From IMG/VR virus record IMGVR_UViG_3300011271_000017, positions 1-21,227 of that record: a stretch of DNA of 21,227 bases. One strand, written 5' to 3'. Position 1 is the first letter of the stretch; each line of letters begins with the position of its first letter. Both the position numbers and the translations under genes were made by a program. Source of the stretch: a virus. The notes below the pieces were generated by a model. It did no database searches, had not been told where the DNA came from, and saw nothing but the letters and a program-made list of their open reading frames with translations. Positions 1-7,895 of this stretch are shown in pieces.

Positions 1-278
1 GCGGAAAGCGTCCAGGTCCAGGAAGTACCCCCGGCGTGCCCACTGTCAACAATCAGATACCAGATGCTCGTTTCAATCGTGGCATTGGTACCGGCGGGTT
101 GATTGATGGTGACTTGCGTCCAACCGGACGGTCCGGTAATCGTCGTAGCGTTGTTTCCCGTCGCGACCGATGCAATGAGCAAGTTACCCTGCGCGACGCC
201 AGAGCCGAGCGTACCCGCTTGCGAGGTCACAATTCCCGTTGAATTAACTTGATTGCCCTGGACGCGCGTAATACTCAT
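1..278 (-). CDS. Start of a fibre-like or receptor-binding tail protein, partial
   Basis: The reading frame opens at an ATG that overlaps the tape measure stop (ATGA) and stays open to the left edge, so only the first 92 residues or so are visible. The peptide begins MSITRVQGNQVNSTGIVTSQ and is rich in Gly, Thr, Ser, Ala and Val. It has the alternating pattern of a beta-sandwich (GVAQGNLLIASVATG, then TTITGPSGWTQV, then a Trp-rich strand). Its place directly after the tape measure is where distal tail, tail-tip or fibre genes lie in siphoviruses. I infer a virion surface protein, possibly host-binding. No catalytic motif is visible and the family cannot be named from this fragment. Confidence 0.6.
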   Translation of the reverse strand, partial: MSITRVQGNQVNSTGIVTSQAGTLGSGVAQGNLLIASVATGNNATTITGPSGWTQVTINQPAGTNATIETSIWYLIVDSGHAGGTSWTWTLS

Positions 279-2917
279 AGATTATTAATCGCTAAATTAT
301 TTCTAATTGCCCCAACGACGTGGGGCATCAAAATACGTGCCAGCTGATAGCCATCGATCTGCAAGATGATCGGTTGCATGGTCGATGGCGACGATGATGC
401 GCCTGCACGGGTTGAGCCGGAAGGGGTGAAGCTCGCATGAGGGGTAAGCATCAGGTTGAGGCTCGGTTGCAGTTTGGGTATGCCGCTCATGATGCCCTGT
501 GCAATCTGCTCAGGAATGAGTGAGCCTTGCTTGGCAAGATCGCGTAGTGGCCCCATCTTGGCCGGCGAATGTGGCAGGTGATCGTGAATGAAGTTGCCTA
601 TCGCGCTCATTGCGTTGCCAAGCGATGACCAGATGCCGTTGATAATGCCACCTGCCAGATTGCTGATAATATTCAAGCCCCAGGTCAGTGCATTACGTGC
701 CAGGCCGCCAAAGAAGCTGACCAGGTTCCCGGCCAGACTTCCAATGGCATTCAGCGCCTTCCCTGGCAGCGACAGGAACCAGCCGACGATGGCATTTATC
801 ATGTCAGGGATGATGGAGTGCCCAACGAGCGTGGCTGCGAGATGGGTAAAGAAGCCGATGATGCCAGTCACCATGCCGCCAACAAAGCCGGAGATGGCAT
901 TCCAGGCCCCCTGGAATATGCCCTCAATCATTTTCCAGGCGCCCCCAAATATGTTGATAATTCCATTCCATATAGAATGTAGATCGTTTCCTAAATTCTT
1001 GAAATTGCCTGTTGCGAGATCGACAAAAAACTTGATGATGCCAGATATCACCTGCACAAAGCCGGTAAACGCCTGCACCATGCCAGCAATCACCGTAGCG
1101 ACTCCCTGAAGTAAGCCTGCCAGCGCCTTGAGTACACCCCCGAGCACCCCTACAAAGATGCCAAGTGCGACGACGACCACGCCCAGGATAATGCCGCCGA
1201 TGGCTGCAAATACAGGCAGGAGTGGCTGTAACGCGCCCCACAACTGCTTGAGCGACGGCAAAAGCGAGTTATTCCACACGTTCACCAGCTGCGTCCAGAG
1301 CGGGACGAAGGTTGCGGCCAGGAATGAGCCGATGGTTTGCAAGATCGGCCAGATGTGCGCCTGGAAGAAGCCCGCCGTATCCCGCACAGCGAGGCTTACT
1401 GCCTGAAAAACGGTAACCGTGATACGGATAGCGGTTGCAACACCCTGAAAAATGGCAACAAATGGATTGAAGGCTTGATGGGCTGTGGTCGCATGCGTTG
1501 CCACATCCTTCAACACGCTGCTTGCGCGATCAAAGGTATCAGTGAGCGGCTTCAAGACCGTATGGACCCCCATTACAGCGCCCTTTGTGCGATCAAGCGT
1601 ATCGGTAACTGGCCCCAATTGTTGCCATACCTTATGGAAAATGTCGGTTGCCCGATCGAAGGTATCCGTGAGAGGTTTGACGGCCTGCTGCACTTTCTGT
1701 ACCGGGTCAAAGACCTGCTGGAATGCCTGCCCCACCTGATTCAAGATACTCCGCAAGCCGTTCGTTGACGTAATCCAGTTCGCAAACCCTGCGATTAATG
1801 GGGTAATGAGCGTCAGCAAGTTAGTGAGGAACGGGAGCAGCCTCTGCCCGATGCTGATACCCAGCACTTCAAATGAGGCTTTGGCCCGATCCATCTGCAA
1901 GTTGAAATTGCCCTGCACGGTAGACCAGCCCAGGACGGCGTTGCCCCCCGTTTTCATGGCAGCGGTGATTCTGTTTGAATTTGCGACGAAATCCGCCATG
2001 TGCGTACCGGTCAGCGCCATAAACGCGGAGAGGCCGCGTATGCCACCGACCATATCACCGACCGCCCGGTTAAATGGCACGCTGCCCTCCGGTCCGACCT
2101 TGAGCGCCGCCTGTACGATCATCTCTAAGGCACCGGGAAGTGATACCTTCATCTCATTAGCGACGGCAACACTGTTTAAGCCCAGTGCGGTCATTTCCGC
2201 TGTGGCCTTATGTGTCGGGTTTTCGAGCGCCGACATCATGAAACGCAAGCCAGTTGCAGCGCGGGCAGCGGGTATCATAGCGTTGGTCTGTGTCGTCATG
2301 GCGGCGGCTACATCTGCCATAGAGATGCCCAGATGTTGCGCTATCGGGTCGATTGGTCCCATTGCGGTGGAGAGGTCTTGCAGGGTAATTTTCCCATTTT
2401 GGACTGCCGTAATCAGGCCGTTCATGTATTGCGTGGCGCCGAATACTTTCGTGCCATAGTTAGTCATGAGGCCAGAAAGCACGTTCGCCACATCCCCCAC
2501 CTTCGCCTGTTCAATCTGCGCCCCCTCTGCGGCAACGGCAAGCGTATTGTATGCCTGTGCTCCCCTTTGGCCGGATGACATAATCAAATACATCGCGGAA
2601 AGTAGCGGCCCGGTGGCAACGCCGGAGTCTATCGCTGTTTGCTTGATGTGGTCGCTTATCGCAGTGAAGCTATCCTGCACATCGCCTGCGCCCGTGCGCA
2701 GTCTGACCACGCTTTGCTGGAAGTTGCCGGCCATTTCCGAGGCTTTGGCCCCGATGAGGACGAATGCCGCGCCCACCAGGACAGCCGCGCCAGCAGCAAA
2801 GCCCGCAAGCTTGAGGCCCGCGCTATCTGAAGCCTGGCCCACGCCCGCAAGCTTTGCCATGCCGCTCTCAGCGCCCTCTATGGAAACTCTTCCTATCAAC
2901 TGGCTTGCTAAAATCAT
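275..2917 (-). CDS. Tail tape measure protein
   Basis: This 880-residue protein has the layout of a siphovirus tape measure, which sets tail length and is ejected with the DNA. Residues about 90-300 resemble the conserved N-terminal domain of the TP901/PhageMin_Tail type. A hydrophobic stretch lies at about 36-58, and a long block of Gly/Val/Ile-rich helices occupies about 570-760. Between them lie repeated units reading PLTDTFDRA, PVTDTLDRT and PLTDTFDRA, probably copies of a coiled segment. At about 0.15 nm per residue the tail would be near 130 nm. The start follows a good AGGAAG ribosome binding site, and the stop overlaps the next gene by ATGA. It follows the two chaperone ORFs, as expected. 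Confidence 0.93.
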   Translation of the reverse strand: MILASQLIGRVSIEGAESGMAKLAGVGQASDSAGLKLAGFAAGAAVLVGAAFVLIGAKASEMAGNFQQSVVRLRTGAGDVQDSFTAISDHIKQTAIDSGVATGPLLSAMYLIMSSGQRGAQAYNTLAVAAEGAQIEQAKVGDVANVLSGLMTNYGTKVFGATQYMNGLITAVQNGKITLQDLSTAMGPIDPIAQHLGISMADVAAAMTTQTNAMIPAARAATGLRFMMSALENPTHKATAEMTALGLNSVAVANEMKVSLPGALEMIVQAALKVGPEGSVPFNRAVGDMVGGIRGLSAFMALTGTHMADFVANSNRITAAMKTGGNAVLGWSTVQGNFNLQMDRAKASFEVLGISIGQRLLPFLTNLLTLITPLIAGFANWITSTNGLRSILNQVGQAFQQVFDPVQKVQQAVKPLTDTFDRATDIFHKVWQQLGPVTDTLDRTKGAVMGVHTVLKPLTDTFDRASSVLKDVATHATTAHQAFNPFVAIFQGVATAIRITVTVFQAVSLAVRDTAGFFQAHIWPILQTIGSFLAATFVPLWTQLVNVWNNSLLPSLKQLWGALQPLLPVFAAIGGIILGVVVVALGIFVGVLGGVLKALAGLLQGVATVIAGMVQAFTGFVQVISGIIKFFVDLATGNFKNLGNDLHSIWNGIINIFGGAWKMIEGIFQGAWNAISGFVGGMVTGIIGFFTHLAATLVGHSIIPDMINAIVGWFLSLPGKALNAIGSLAGNLVSFFGGLARNALTWGLNIISNLAGGIINGIWSSLGNAMSAIGNFIHDHLPHSPAKMGPLRDLAKQGSLIPEQIAQGIMSGIPKLQPSLNLMLTPHASFTPSGSTRAGASSSPSTMQPIILQIDGYQLARILMPHVVGAIRNNLAINNL

Positions 2918-2920
2918 TGG

Positions 2921-3121
2921 CTACTTCCTGCTGTTATGCGCGTTAATGGTCTCTTCTGCCTCGGCCTCCGCGCTCATGTAGTCCAGCGCCTTGAGTTTGT
3001 ACACAAGCGGCTGCTCTGCCAATTCCCAGGGCGGGACATGCATCCACTGCGCCGCCTTGTAGGTCAGATAATCCTCCGAGGCTTCCCCCATCTTGCCATT
3101 GGTGGCTAACCACCGCCTCAA
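2921..3121 (-). CDS. Second tail assembly chaperone ORF (GT-like extension)
   Basis: This 66-codon frame lies between the first chaperone ORF and the tape measure, the usual site of the downstream half of the G/GT chaperone pair. It contains YKAAQWMHVPPWELAEQP, the W-x-PPWELA-type motif common in these short ORFs. It could start at a TTG that overlaps the upstream stop (TTGA), but no ribosome binding site precedes it. It is in the -1 frame relative to the upstream gene and stays open for about 30 codons upstream, so it may be made as a frameshift extension. It ends three bases before the tape measure start. Function as a tape measure chaperone is inferred from position and motif. Confidence 0.75.
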   Translation of the reverse strand: MRRWLATNGKMGEASEDYLTYKAAQWMHVPPWELAEQPLVYKLKALDYMSAEAEAEETINAHNSRK

Positions 3122-3525
3122 CTGTGTCCGTTCAGTTGAGGCGCCAGCGCTTCCGGGCTGATCCCCTCCACAATCGCGACGAGCAACTGCCCGCGAAAAT
3201 CAAGCGAGAGTTCTTCAAGGCGTTTGGAATCGAGTGGGAACATGGTCACCCCGTCGTTTTCCATCACATCCCACCACTTGATTAGCCGTACCATCTCATC
3301 GTTGTACGCCTTAAATCCGGCCAGCACATCGTCAAGTGCATCGCCCACCTTGAACTGATTGGCAAGGGCCATCGTGCGTTCGGTGACACGACCCGGATAA
3401 TACTTGAGGTTGACCTGCTCCTGGTACGTGTGCTCTTCGCCCGTCTCCTCATCTTCTTGTGTGATGGTGACAGTAAATTGTGCTTTGGCGATATTGCTGG
3501 TAATCTGACCAACAGTAACTGGCAT
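3118..3525 (-). CDS. Tail assembly chaperone (G-like)
   Basis: This 135-residue acidic protein sits between the major tail protein and the tape measure, as tail assembly chaperones do. The N-terminal part is beta-rich (AQFTVTITQEDEETGEEHTYQEQVNLKYYPG). The rest is helical, with acidic and hydrophobic residues (LVAIVEGISPEALAPQ near the end). It would coat the tape measure during tail tube growth and is not expected in the virion. Start ATG at 3525 follows an AGGAGTT ribosome binding site. It overlaps the next ORF by TTGA, with the downstream frame at -1. No database-level family assignment is possible here, so position is the main evidence. Confidence 0.82.
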   Translation of the reverse strand: MPVTVGQITSNIAKAQFTVTITQEDEETGEEHTYQEQVNLKYYPGRVTERTMALANQFKVGDALDDVLAGFKAYNDEMVRLIKWWDVMENDGVTMFPLDSKRLEELSLDFRGQLLVAIVEGISPEALAPQLNGHS

Positions 3526-3539
3526 GAATCAACAACTCC

Positions 3540-4841
3540 TTATAATGCAGTCAATAATGTGGTGATTAAGAACTTTTGTGCAGCGCCCCAGGTCGCATCC
3601 TCAACAATCGTGAACTCCCACTCCTCAGCGAACACGCCGTCTTTGTCGCTGAACGGGTTGGGCTTCGCTACTTTCACCGCCATGTCATGCTGGAAGATGT
3701 TATAGGCTTGTGCCACGCTGGCAACGGTCGGCGTACCGCCTGTCAGGGCAACGTTCGTCACACCGACCGGCGACATATCCGATGCCAGTGCCCCGGAGAA
3801 GGTGAAGATGTATGGCCCGCCTGCGGAGCCTGTTACCGTGCAGTTGGTGAGGACCGTGGAGAGCAACTGGAAGGCGGTGTTGACCGTCGCTGCGGTGAGG
3901 GCGGCGCTATAGGTAATCAGCGCCGTGGTCTGCCCCTTATACGAGAGCGTAAATGTCCCGCCTGTGGCGCCGCCCGCAATCGTGACGGTCTGCAAATTGT
4001 CGATAATCGACCCCTGGCCTTGCACGCGCAAGAACTGTGTTGTACCCGCTTGCAGGTAGGTGAGTGGCGTCATGCCAATAGCATCAGCCTCCAGGAGCAT
4101 CTTGATTGTGCAGGTCGGGTTGAGATCAACGTGTGCGGCCCATCCCAGATTCGCCCTATTGAACGGGAAGAACATGCCGTAGAGGTTGCCGAAGGTGTAA
4201 TCGATATTGAGCACCTTTAGCAGTTGCGTCGTGCCAAGCGCTGCGCTTGTCGGATCAAGGAAGTAATTAAAGTGCTTGCCTGCCGTTGGTGCCAGCACGA
4301 CCGCCGCTGGCGTAGCCGTCATCGTGATAGCCCGCTGCAACGCCTGTGCCAGTACCTTGCCCCCTACCGTGAAACCCGTCTTCCGATCACCCTTGTAGCT
4401 CAGTTCAGAGATCAGGCCATAGTTCACCTTGTGGTTATAGATGGCGTTGCCCCCGGCGTTATTCTCACCTTGCTCAATCGTGTACGTCTGAGGCTGCACA
4501 CTTCCGGTCAGTGGCGGGACGAATGTCCAGTCTTTTGCCGTGGCTGATGCGCCATGTGCAGCGATGGAAGTGGCTGCGCCGCAGACGCCAGAGAGCGCGT
4601 AGACGATGCCGTTATAGTCAAGTACGCCGGTCAGCGTGCCCTCCACCCACTCACTATTCTCAATCACGATGGTGGGGTATTTGCGACCGGTCGCCTCGAA
4701 TTGGGCGACATCGGCCATTGGCGCAAAGACGATACCGTAGCATTGTATGAGCTTGTTTGCAGCTACGTTCACGCCCGGCGTGGTTTCAAGCCCGAATTGC
4801 AGAGTTTGGTTGATGGAGCTGCGCTCAGGTGTCCAGGGCAT
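3540..4841 (-). CDS. Major tail (tube) protein with an inserted immunoglobulin-like domain
   Basis: The 433-residue product has the size and place of a siphovirus tail tube subunit. The N-terminal 270 residues hold the tube-like part (ETTPGVNVAANKL, then KTGFTVGGKVLAQALQ). Residues about 285-385 form a separate Gly/Thr-rich module (DNLQTVTIAGGATGGTFTLSYKGQTT, split here for length, followed by AALTAATVNTAFQLL and YIFTFSGALASDMSPVGV). This module type recurs in many phage structural proteins and is probably displayed on the outside of the tube. The last 45 residues return to the core (AVKVAKPNPFSDKDGVFAEEWEFTIVEDATW is the area). A strong AGGAGA site precedes the ATG, and a 106-base structured leader separates it from the tail terminator gene. 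Confidence 0.88.
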   Translation of the reverse strand: MPWTPERSSINQTLQFGLETTPGVNVAANKLIQCYGIVFAPMADVAQFEATGRKYPTIVIENSEWVEGTLTGVLDYNGIVYALSGVCGAATSIAAHGASATAKDWTFVPPLTGSVQPQTYTIEQGENNAGGNAIYNHKVNYGLISELSYKGDRKTGFTVGGKVLAQALQRAITMTATPAAVVLAPTAGKHFNYFLDPTSAALGTTQLLKVLNIDYTFGNLYGMFFPFNRANLGWAAHVDLNPTCTIKMLLEADAIGMTPLTYLQAGTTQFLRVQGQGSIIDNLQTVTIAGGATGGTFTLSYKGQTTALITYSAALTAATVNTAFQLLSTVLTNCTVTGSAGGPYIFTFSGALASDMSPVGVTNVALTGGTPTVASVAQAYNIFQHDMAVKVAKPNPFSDKDGVFAEEWEFTIVEDATWGAAQKFLITTLLTAL

Positions 4842-4862
4842 ATTCTTTCTCCTATCATCCCC

Positions 4863-4934
4863 TGCCTTGCCAACAAACGTGTACGATAGCGACGCCGGCT
4901 GAACAGCCCATCAACCGCATTCATTGGCAAGGCA
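4863..4934. repeat. 11-bp perfect inverted repeat in the leader of the major tail protein gene
   Basis: TGCCTTGCCAA at 4863-4873 is the exact reverse complement of TTGGCAAGGCA at 4924-4934. The 50-base interior holds a smaller hairpin, GGCT-gaac-AGCC. The element fills most of the spacer between the tail terminator and major tail protein genes, in an operon where other junctions overlap or nearly touch. In the mRNA it would be a large stem-loop upstream of the strongly translated major tail gene. No U-run follows, so it is not a standard terminator. A stabilising or processing structure is my inference. Confidence 0.7.
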
Positions 4935-4947
4935 CGAGATACAAAAG

Positions 4948-5376
4948 TTAACTTCCTTGTAGTTCTATGTGATACAGGCCACCCAAATACGTGAATGGCT
5001 GACCGTTCACTTCGTTGTTGTAGACAAGTTCGCTTTCTCTGTAGCAGGCCAGTATGCCGCCACTGGAAAGCCCTACATTGCGCACGTTCTTAAAGAGCGC
5101 GTCGATCCTGTCCGCAATCGTCACCAGCGCCGCGAAGTTGCCGCCTGGCCCGGAGGGTCCGATGGCCTGTATTCGCAGCAGGATATGCACGAACAGGCGT
5201 ATCTCATTCACCGTGTTGACATCAGATCCACTTTGCCGTGCAATCAATGCGAACGGCGGAACTGTGTCCATCGGGGCAAAGCCTTGATAGACACCGCCCG
5301 TGGCTGCTGCCATTAAGGGCGCATCCCCCTGCATGGTAGTGGCAACCCACTGATAGGCTTGCGCTGTCTCACTCAT
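4948..5376 (-). CDS. Tail terminator (tail completion) protein, DUF3168-like
   Basis: The 142-residue protein matches the DUF3168 / tail terminator pattern: an N-terminal helix, then VYQGFAPMDTVPPFALIARQSG, a strand pair with VHILLRIQAIG, a helix with ADRIDALFKN, and a C-terminal strand ending TYLGGLYHIELQ. Proteins of this family form a hexameric ring that caps the tail tube before joining to the head. It overlaps the upstream HK97 gp10-like gene by ATGA and lies before the major tail protein, the canonical order. Length is normal for the family. Confidence 0.87.
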   Translation of the reverse strand: MSETAQAYQWVATTMQGDAPLMAAATGGVYQGFAPMDTVPPFALIARQSGSDVNTVNEIRLFVHILLRIQAIGPSGPGGNFAALVTIADRIDALFKNVRNVGLSSGGILACYRESELVYNNEVNGQPFTYLGGLYHIELQGS

Positions 5377-5795
5377 ATCCGCGCCTTGATCCTGGCTTCC
5401 ATCGTCGCCACTTTCGTGTCAAACTCTGGCCGCACGCGCTCCACGCCAGGCTCAAAGAACGGGCGGGCGGGCAGAAAGCGTGTTCCATAATTCTGAAAGA
5501 TGCCATAGTTCGCTGCAACGGCAAAGTAGGCTTCCTGGTCATTTGCTGGTGCCTCTACTTCTGGCAACAGGTATGAGTCACCCGGCGGCGTCCCTGTCTG
5601 CCCATAGGTGCTGCCATCAGCCGTTCGATTGTAGACGCTGCTATACATGAATCCGGTGTCAATTTGCCCGTTCGCGTTGATTTGCGCGGCGATCGCATCC
5701 TGACAATCGAGCGCCGTTTCTTTGACCACTTCAGCGCAGGCAGGCTTGAGCGCCGCCGCTAGTTTGGCCCAATTATTGAAGCTCCCGAGTGCCAT
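5373..5795 (-). CDS. HK97 gp10-like head-tail/neck protein
   Basis: The 140-residue product has the HK97 gp10 pattern: N-terminal amphipathic helices, a middle section with IDTGFMYSSVYN (usually where 'P-x-T-G-x-L' or similar lies), and AVAANYGIFQNYGTRFLPARPFFEPGVE near the C-terminus. The stretch with YG, then a G-T-R and a P-A-R-P-F is typical of the family. It works in neck or tail-connector assembly. It is four bases from the upstream head closure gene and overlaps the tail terminator by ATGA. Length and context agree with the family. Confidence 0.88.
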   Translation of the reverse strand: MALGSFNNWAKLAAALKPACAEVVKETALDCQDAIAAQINANGQIDTGFMYSSVYNRTADGSTYGQTGTPPGDSYLLPEVEAPANDQEAYFAVAANYGIFQNYGTRFLPARPFFEPGVERVRPEFDTKVATMEARIKARI

Positions 5796-5799
5796 TACT

Positions 5800-6186
5800 T
5801 CACCTCACAGTGCCCGACGGTTGCCATTCCTCAAGATAGAGGATGATGTCCGTATTCGCCTCATCGTAATTGCTCACGCCCTTTATGCGGTAGGTGTGGC
5901 TCCCGTACACCATGTGCATGTTCTCTCGAATGTTGACACCTCGCCGCCAACGCATGTATGCCCTGCTGCTCACGCCTGGATAGAGTTGCTGTGCCATCAC
6001 GCGCTCGTATGGATTCCAAGTCTTGAACGTCACTGGCACATTCGTGAGTCCTGGGACATCTGTCGGGGTGCCACCGTCTGCAAAGCCTGGCCCGGTTGTG
6101 ACGCCGGTGAGCTGCTGAAACTTGACGATCGCCTTGCGACCCGATGCGGAGCTTGTGACTATCCTTCTACTGGCGATGCCCGGCAT
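5800..6186 (-). CDS. Head closure / head-tail adaptor protein (head-tail joining family)
   Basis: This 128-residue protein lies between the connector genes and the gp10-like gene. It shows the common order of the SPP1 gp16-like / phage head-tail joining family. There is an N-terminal strand, then a region with PVTFKTWNPYERVMAQQLYPG, then RWRRGVNIRENMHMVYGSHTYRIKGVSNYDEANTDIILY. The last segment, 'strand-turn-YRIKGV...Y.E', is the family hallmark. The protein would plug the portal channel and dock the tail. It follows the preceding gene by two bases. The start has a purine-rich site (GGAAAGAAG). Confidence 0.8.
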   Translation of the reverse strand: MPGIASRRIVTSSASGRKAIVKFQQLTGVTTGPGFADGGTPTDVPGLTNVPVTFKTWNPYERVMAQQLYPGVSSRAYMRWRRGVNIRENMHMVYGSHTYRIKGVSNYDEANTDIILYLEEWQPSGTVR

Positions 6187-6188
6187 GA

Positions 6189-6548
6189 TTAACTTTCTTC
6201 CTTTCCGTATACATAGCCACTGACCGTGGCCGTTGCCGTTACATCCAGGAAGAGCGCGTTGTTTACGAGTAAAGACAGATAGCCGTCCGTACCTAAATTC
6301 ACCGGGACTTGCGCAGTAGGTACAGCGGCTGTGAGTGGAAAACGCAGAAACTCATTGGTCCCGCCTGTGGCGTCTTCAAACAAGATACTTGCGGCAACGG
6401 TGGGCACGACGCAAAACCCAAGCAATCTGAACCGCTTTCCAGCGGCGGGCGTCCAGACAGCAGTGGGCGTGCCTGCTGTAATCGCTACCGCCTTGATCGG
6501 TTTGAAGACGAACGGGTTCGCGTCGGCTGCTATCATTGGATTTGGCAT
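6189..6548 (-). CDS. Small beta-rich structural protein of unknown function
   Basis: This 119-residue protein is not recognised with certainty. It is hydrophobic and beta-rich (AVAITAGTPTAVWTPAAGKRFRLL, with ILFEDATGG and a final ATVSGYVYGKEES). Its position among head and neck genes suggests a virion component such as a decoration, head fibre or stopper protein. It begins three bases after the tiny basic ORF and ends two bases before the head closure gene. No enzyme motif is visible. Confidence 0.7.
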   Translation of the reverse strand: MPNPMIAADANPFVFKPIKAVAITAGTPTAVWTPAAGKRFRLLGFCVVPTVAASILFEDATGGTNEFLRFPLTAAVPTAQVPVNLGTDGYLSLLVNNALFLDVTATATVSGYVYGKEES

Positions 6549-6551
6549 GAG

Positions 6552-6707
6552 TTACGCTTTCTTTGCTTTTTTCCATGCTCGACGCTGTGCCCGATTTGGT
6601 CCCGCGTGTACATTCCTGACAGCGACGATAGTTGGAAACATCGGCTTCAAGTGTGCTTTGAAAGCCTGTCGAGCTTCCTCTGCCTTCCTGTCGTCTAGCT
6701 TATCCAT
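6552..6707 (-). CDS. 51-residue highly basic protein
   Basis: This short gene starts MDKLDDRKAEEARQAFKAHL and ends AQRRAWKKAKKA. It starts three bases after the upstream gene's stop (GCGTAAGAGATGG) and ends three bases before the next ATG, so it fits the operon exactly. An AAAGGG purine run lies about eight bases before the ATG. The first half is a charged helix and the second half is strongly positive. It could bind nucleic acid or be a minor virion protein. The function is unknown. Confidence 0.65.
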   Translation of the reverse strand: MDKLDDRKAEEARQAFKAHLKPMFPTIVAVRNVHAGPNRAQRRAWKKAKKA

Positions 6708-6710
6708 CTC

Positions 6711-6989
6711 TTACGCCCTTTCCGGCTCAACAGGCGTGAACACCACATCGAACTCTACGCCGAGCGGCATATGCAGGAAACCCTCGACAATTGCTGGATT
6801 AGCAATCACCATCATGCATTCGCCGCTTGGTGTTGCGCTTCCGAATGGCTCTCCTTGCACCGGATAGAGTTTGACTTGAGCACCCTCAACTAGCTCCCAC
6901 TTCTCGCCGCTCGGTAATGGCTCTTTGGCAGGCGCATATAACTTCTTGCGCGTTACTTCATCTAAGCGAAATCGTGCATGTATTCTCAT
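6711..6989 (-). CDS. Hypothetical protein, 92 residues
   Basis: The ATG at 6989 overlaps the connector gene's stop (ATGA), so I prefer it to a TTG three codons upstream. The product starts MRIHARFRLDEVTRKKLYAP and has a beta-like body with VKLYPVQGEPFGSATPSGECMM and a C-terminus GVEFDVVFTPVEPERA. It resembles small single-domain beta proteins that accompany neck genes, but I do not recognise a family. Coupling on both sides indicates it is expressed with the structural genes. Confidence 0.68.
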   Translation of the reverse strand: MRIHARFRLDEVTRKKLYAPAKEPLPSGEKWELVEGAQVKLYPVQGEPFGSATPSGECMMVIANPAIVEGFLHMPLGVEFDVVFTPVEPERA

Positions 6990-7654
6990 AACACCCAACT
7001 CTTTCTGCCCAGGAAGATGTTTCTGAGTTCATCAGATTTGTCCTCACCGAGCCGGTTTTCATACTTCCAGGCGATATATTGCAGCAACATCAATTTCAGT
7101 TCAGGCGGCAACGTCGTATATCCACACGTGAATGTCAATCGGTACTGATAAGCCGGTGGCGGATATTGCAGGTAGACCACGCCCGGCAAGGGAAGCGTAT
7201 CCACCACATAATTAGCTACTCCGCTCACCGATTGCGGCCACGTCTGCCAGGCTGCAAACGCTGTAATCCTGTACTCGAACAAGCTCACAGCCACGAGCGG
7301 CGGCAATGGCATGGTCAAGATGAATGGCGCAGGGCTGTATGGGTTAGCGCCCAAGCTCTCGTTGTACTGGTAAAAATCCTGATCGTAGAGCAGCTTGTCC
7401 GCGCTCAAGCTGTTGCCGCTCAACTGAGGCATGGTCCACTCCGCTTGAATGGTTTGGGGCGCAAACGCTTTGCCGGTCATGCGCTCCGCGTCCGCTCTGC
7501 ACTGCGAGATCAGCAGAGACAGCACCGTGTCATCGTCGGTGAAATCCACTCTTAGATAGCTCCCTGTGCTCGTCGATCTGAGATCAGCCAACACCACAGG
7601 CTCTATCGTTGGCGGTACGGTGACTTGCCAATCAAGCTTTAAACTATCGGTCAT
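6986..7654 (-). CDS. Head-tail connector protein (gp6-like)
   Basis: The chosen start (MTDSLKLDWQVTVPP) is preceded by a GGGAG ribosome binding site five bases away. An upstream in-frame start would overlap the preceding gene heavily. The 222-residue product has the HK97 gp6 / SPP1 gp15 pattern: a 'LADLR' segment, then DDTVLSLLISQCRADAERMTGKAF, a helix typical of connector proteins, and YRLTFTCGYTTLPPELKLMLLQYIAWKYENRLGED near the end. The last motif (G-Y-x-x-x-P-x-x-L-K, followed by a helix) is diagnostic of the family. The protein forms a ring under the portal. It overlaps both neighbours. Confidence 0.87.
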   Translation of the reverse strand: MTDSLKLDWQVTVPPTIEPVVLADLRSTSTGSYLRVDFTDDDTVLSLLISQCRADAERMTGKAFAPQTIQAEWTMPQLSGNSLSADKLLYDQDFYQYNESLGANPYSPAPFILTMPLPPLVAVSLFEYRITAFAAWQTWPQSVSGVANYVVDTLPLPGVVYLQYPPPAYQYRLTFTCGYTTLPPELKLMLLQYIAWKYENRLGEDKSDELRNIFLGRKSWVL

Positions 7655-7868
7655 AGAGGCTCCCAGGCGCAATTGGTAAACGGGCTTCTGTCCTGTCAAC
7701 CGAAACAGTTGGATGATCAGGAGCAAGCCCACCGGGTAAGCCCAAGAACCGAAATGGCTTTCCACATTCACGGCAGGTAATGCACACATCGGCCGCGAAC
7801 TGCTTTACATCCTCAAGCCGGTTGACTGTTACCGATGCATCAAACTCTTTGTGCTCACACTCGCTCAT
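7644..7868 (-). CDS. Small zinc-finger-like phage protein with FRFLGLPGGL motif
   Basis: The 74-residue protein contains CITCREC (Cys at about 29, 32 and 35), then GKPFRFLGLPGGLAPDHPTVSVDRTEARLPI. The run CxxCG-x-PFRFxGLPxG...P.VS.D..E.R.PI is a recurrent pattern of short phage proteins encoded among morphogenesis genes. The cysteines suggest a metal site, which is an inference. It overlaps the connector gene by 11 bases. The job is unknown. Confidence 0.75.
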   Translation of the reverse strand: MSECEHKEFDASVTVNRLEDVKQFAADVCITCRECGKPFRFLGLPGGLAPDHPTVSVDRTEARLPIAPGSLYDR

Positions 7869-7895
7869 GCTCTCACCATGCCTCAGTTCAGACAG

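Noticed and set aside
36-242. Plus-strand ORF at the left edge
   Set aside because: The opposite strand carries a better, ATGA-coupled gene with beta-protein composition, and all genes in this phage run on the minus strand.
1806-2981. Long plus-strand ORFs opposite the tape measure gene
   Set aside because: They have no start signals or recognisable composition and mirror the codon pattern of the tape measure.
3576-4220. 214-codon plus-strand ORF opposite the major tail protein gene
   Set aside because: Basic, Arg/Cys-rich translation typical of an antisense frame, with no neighbours in the same direction.
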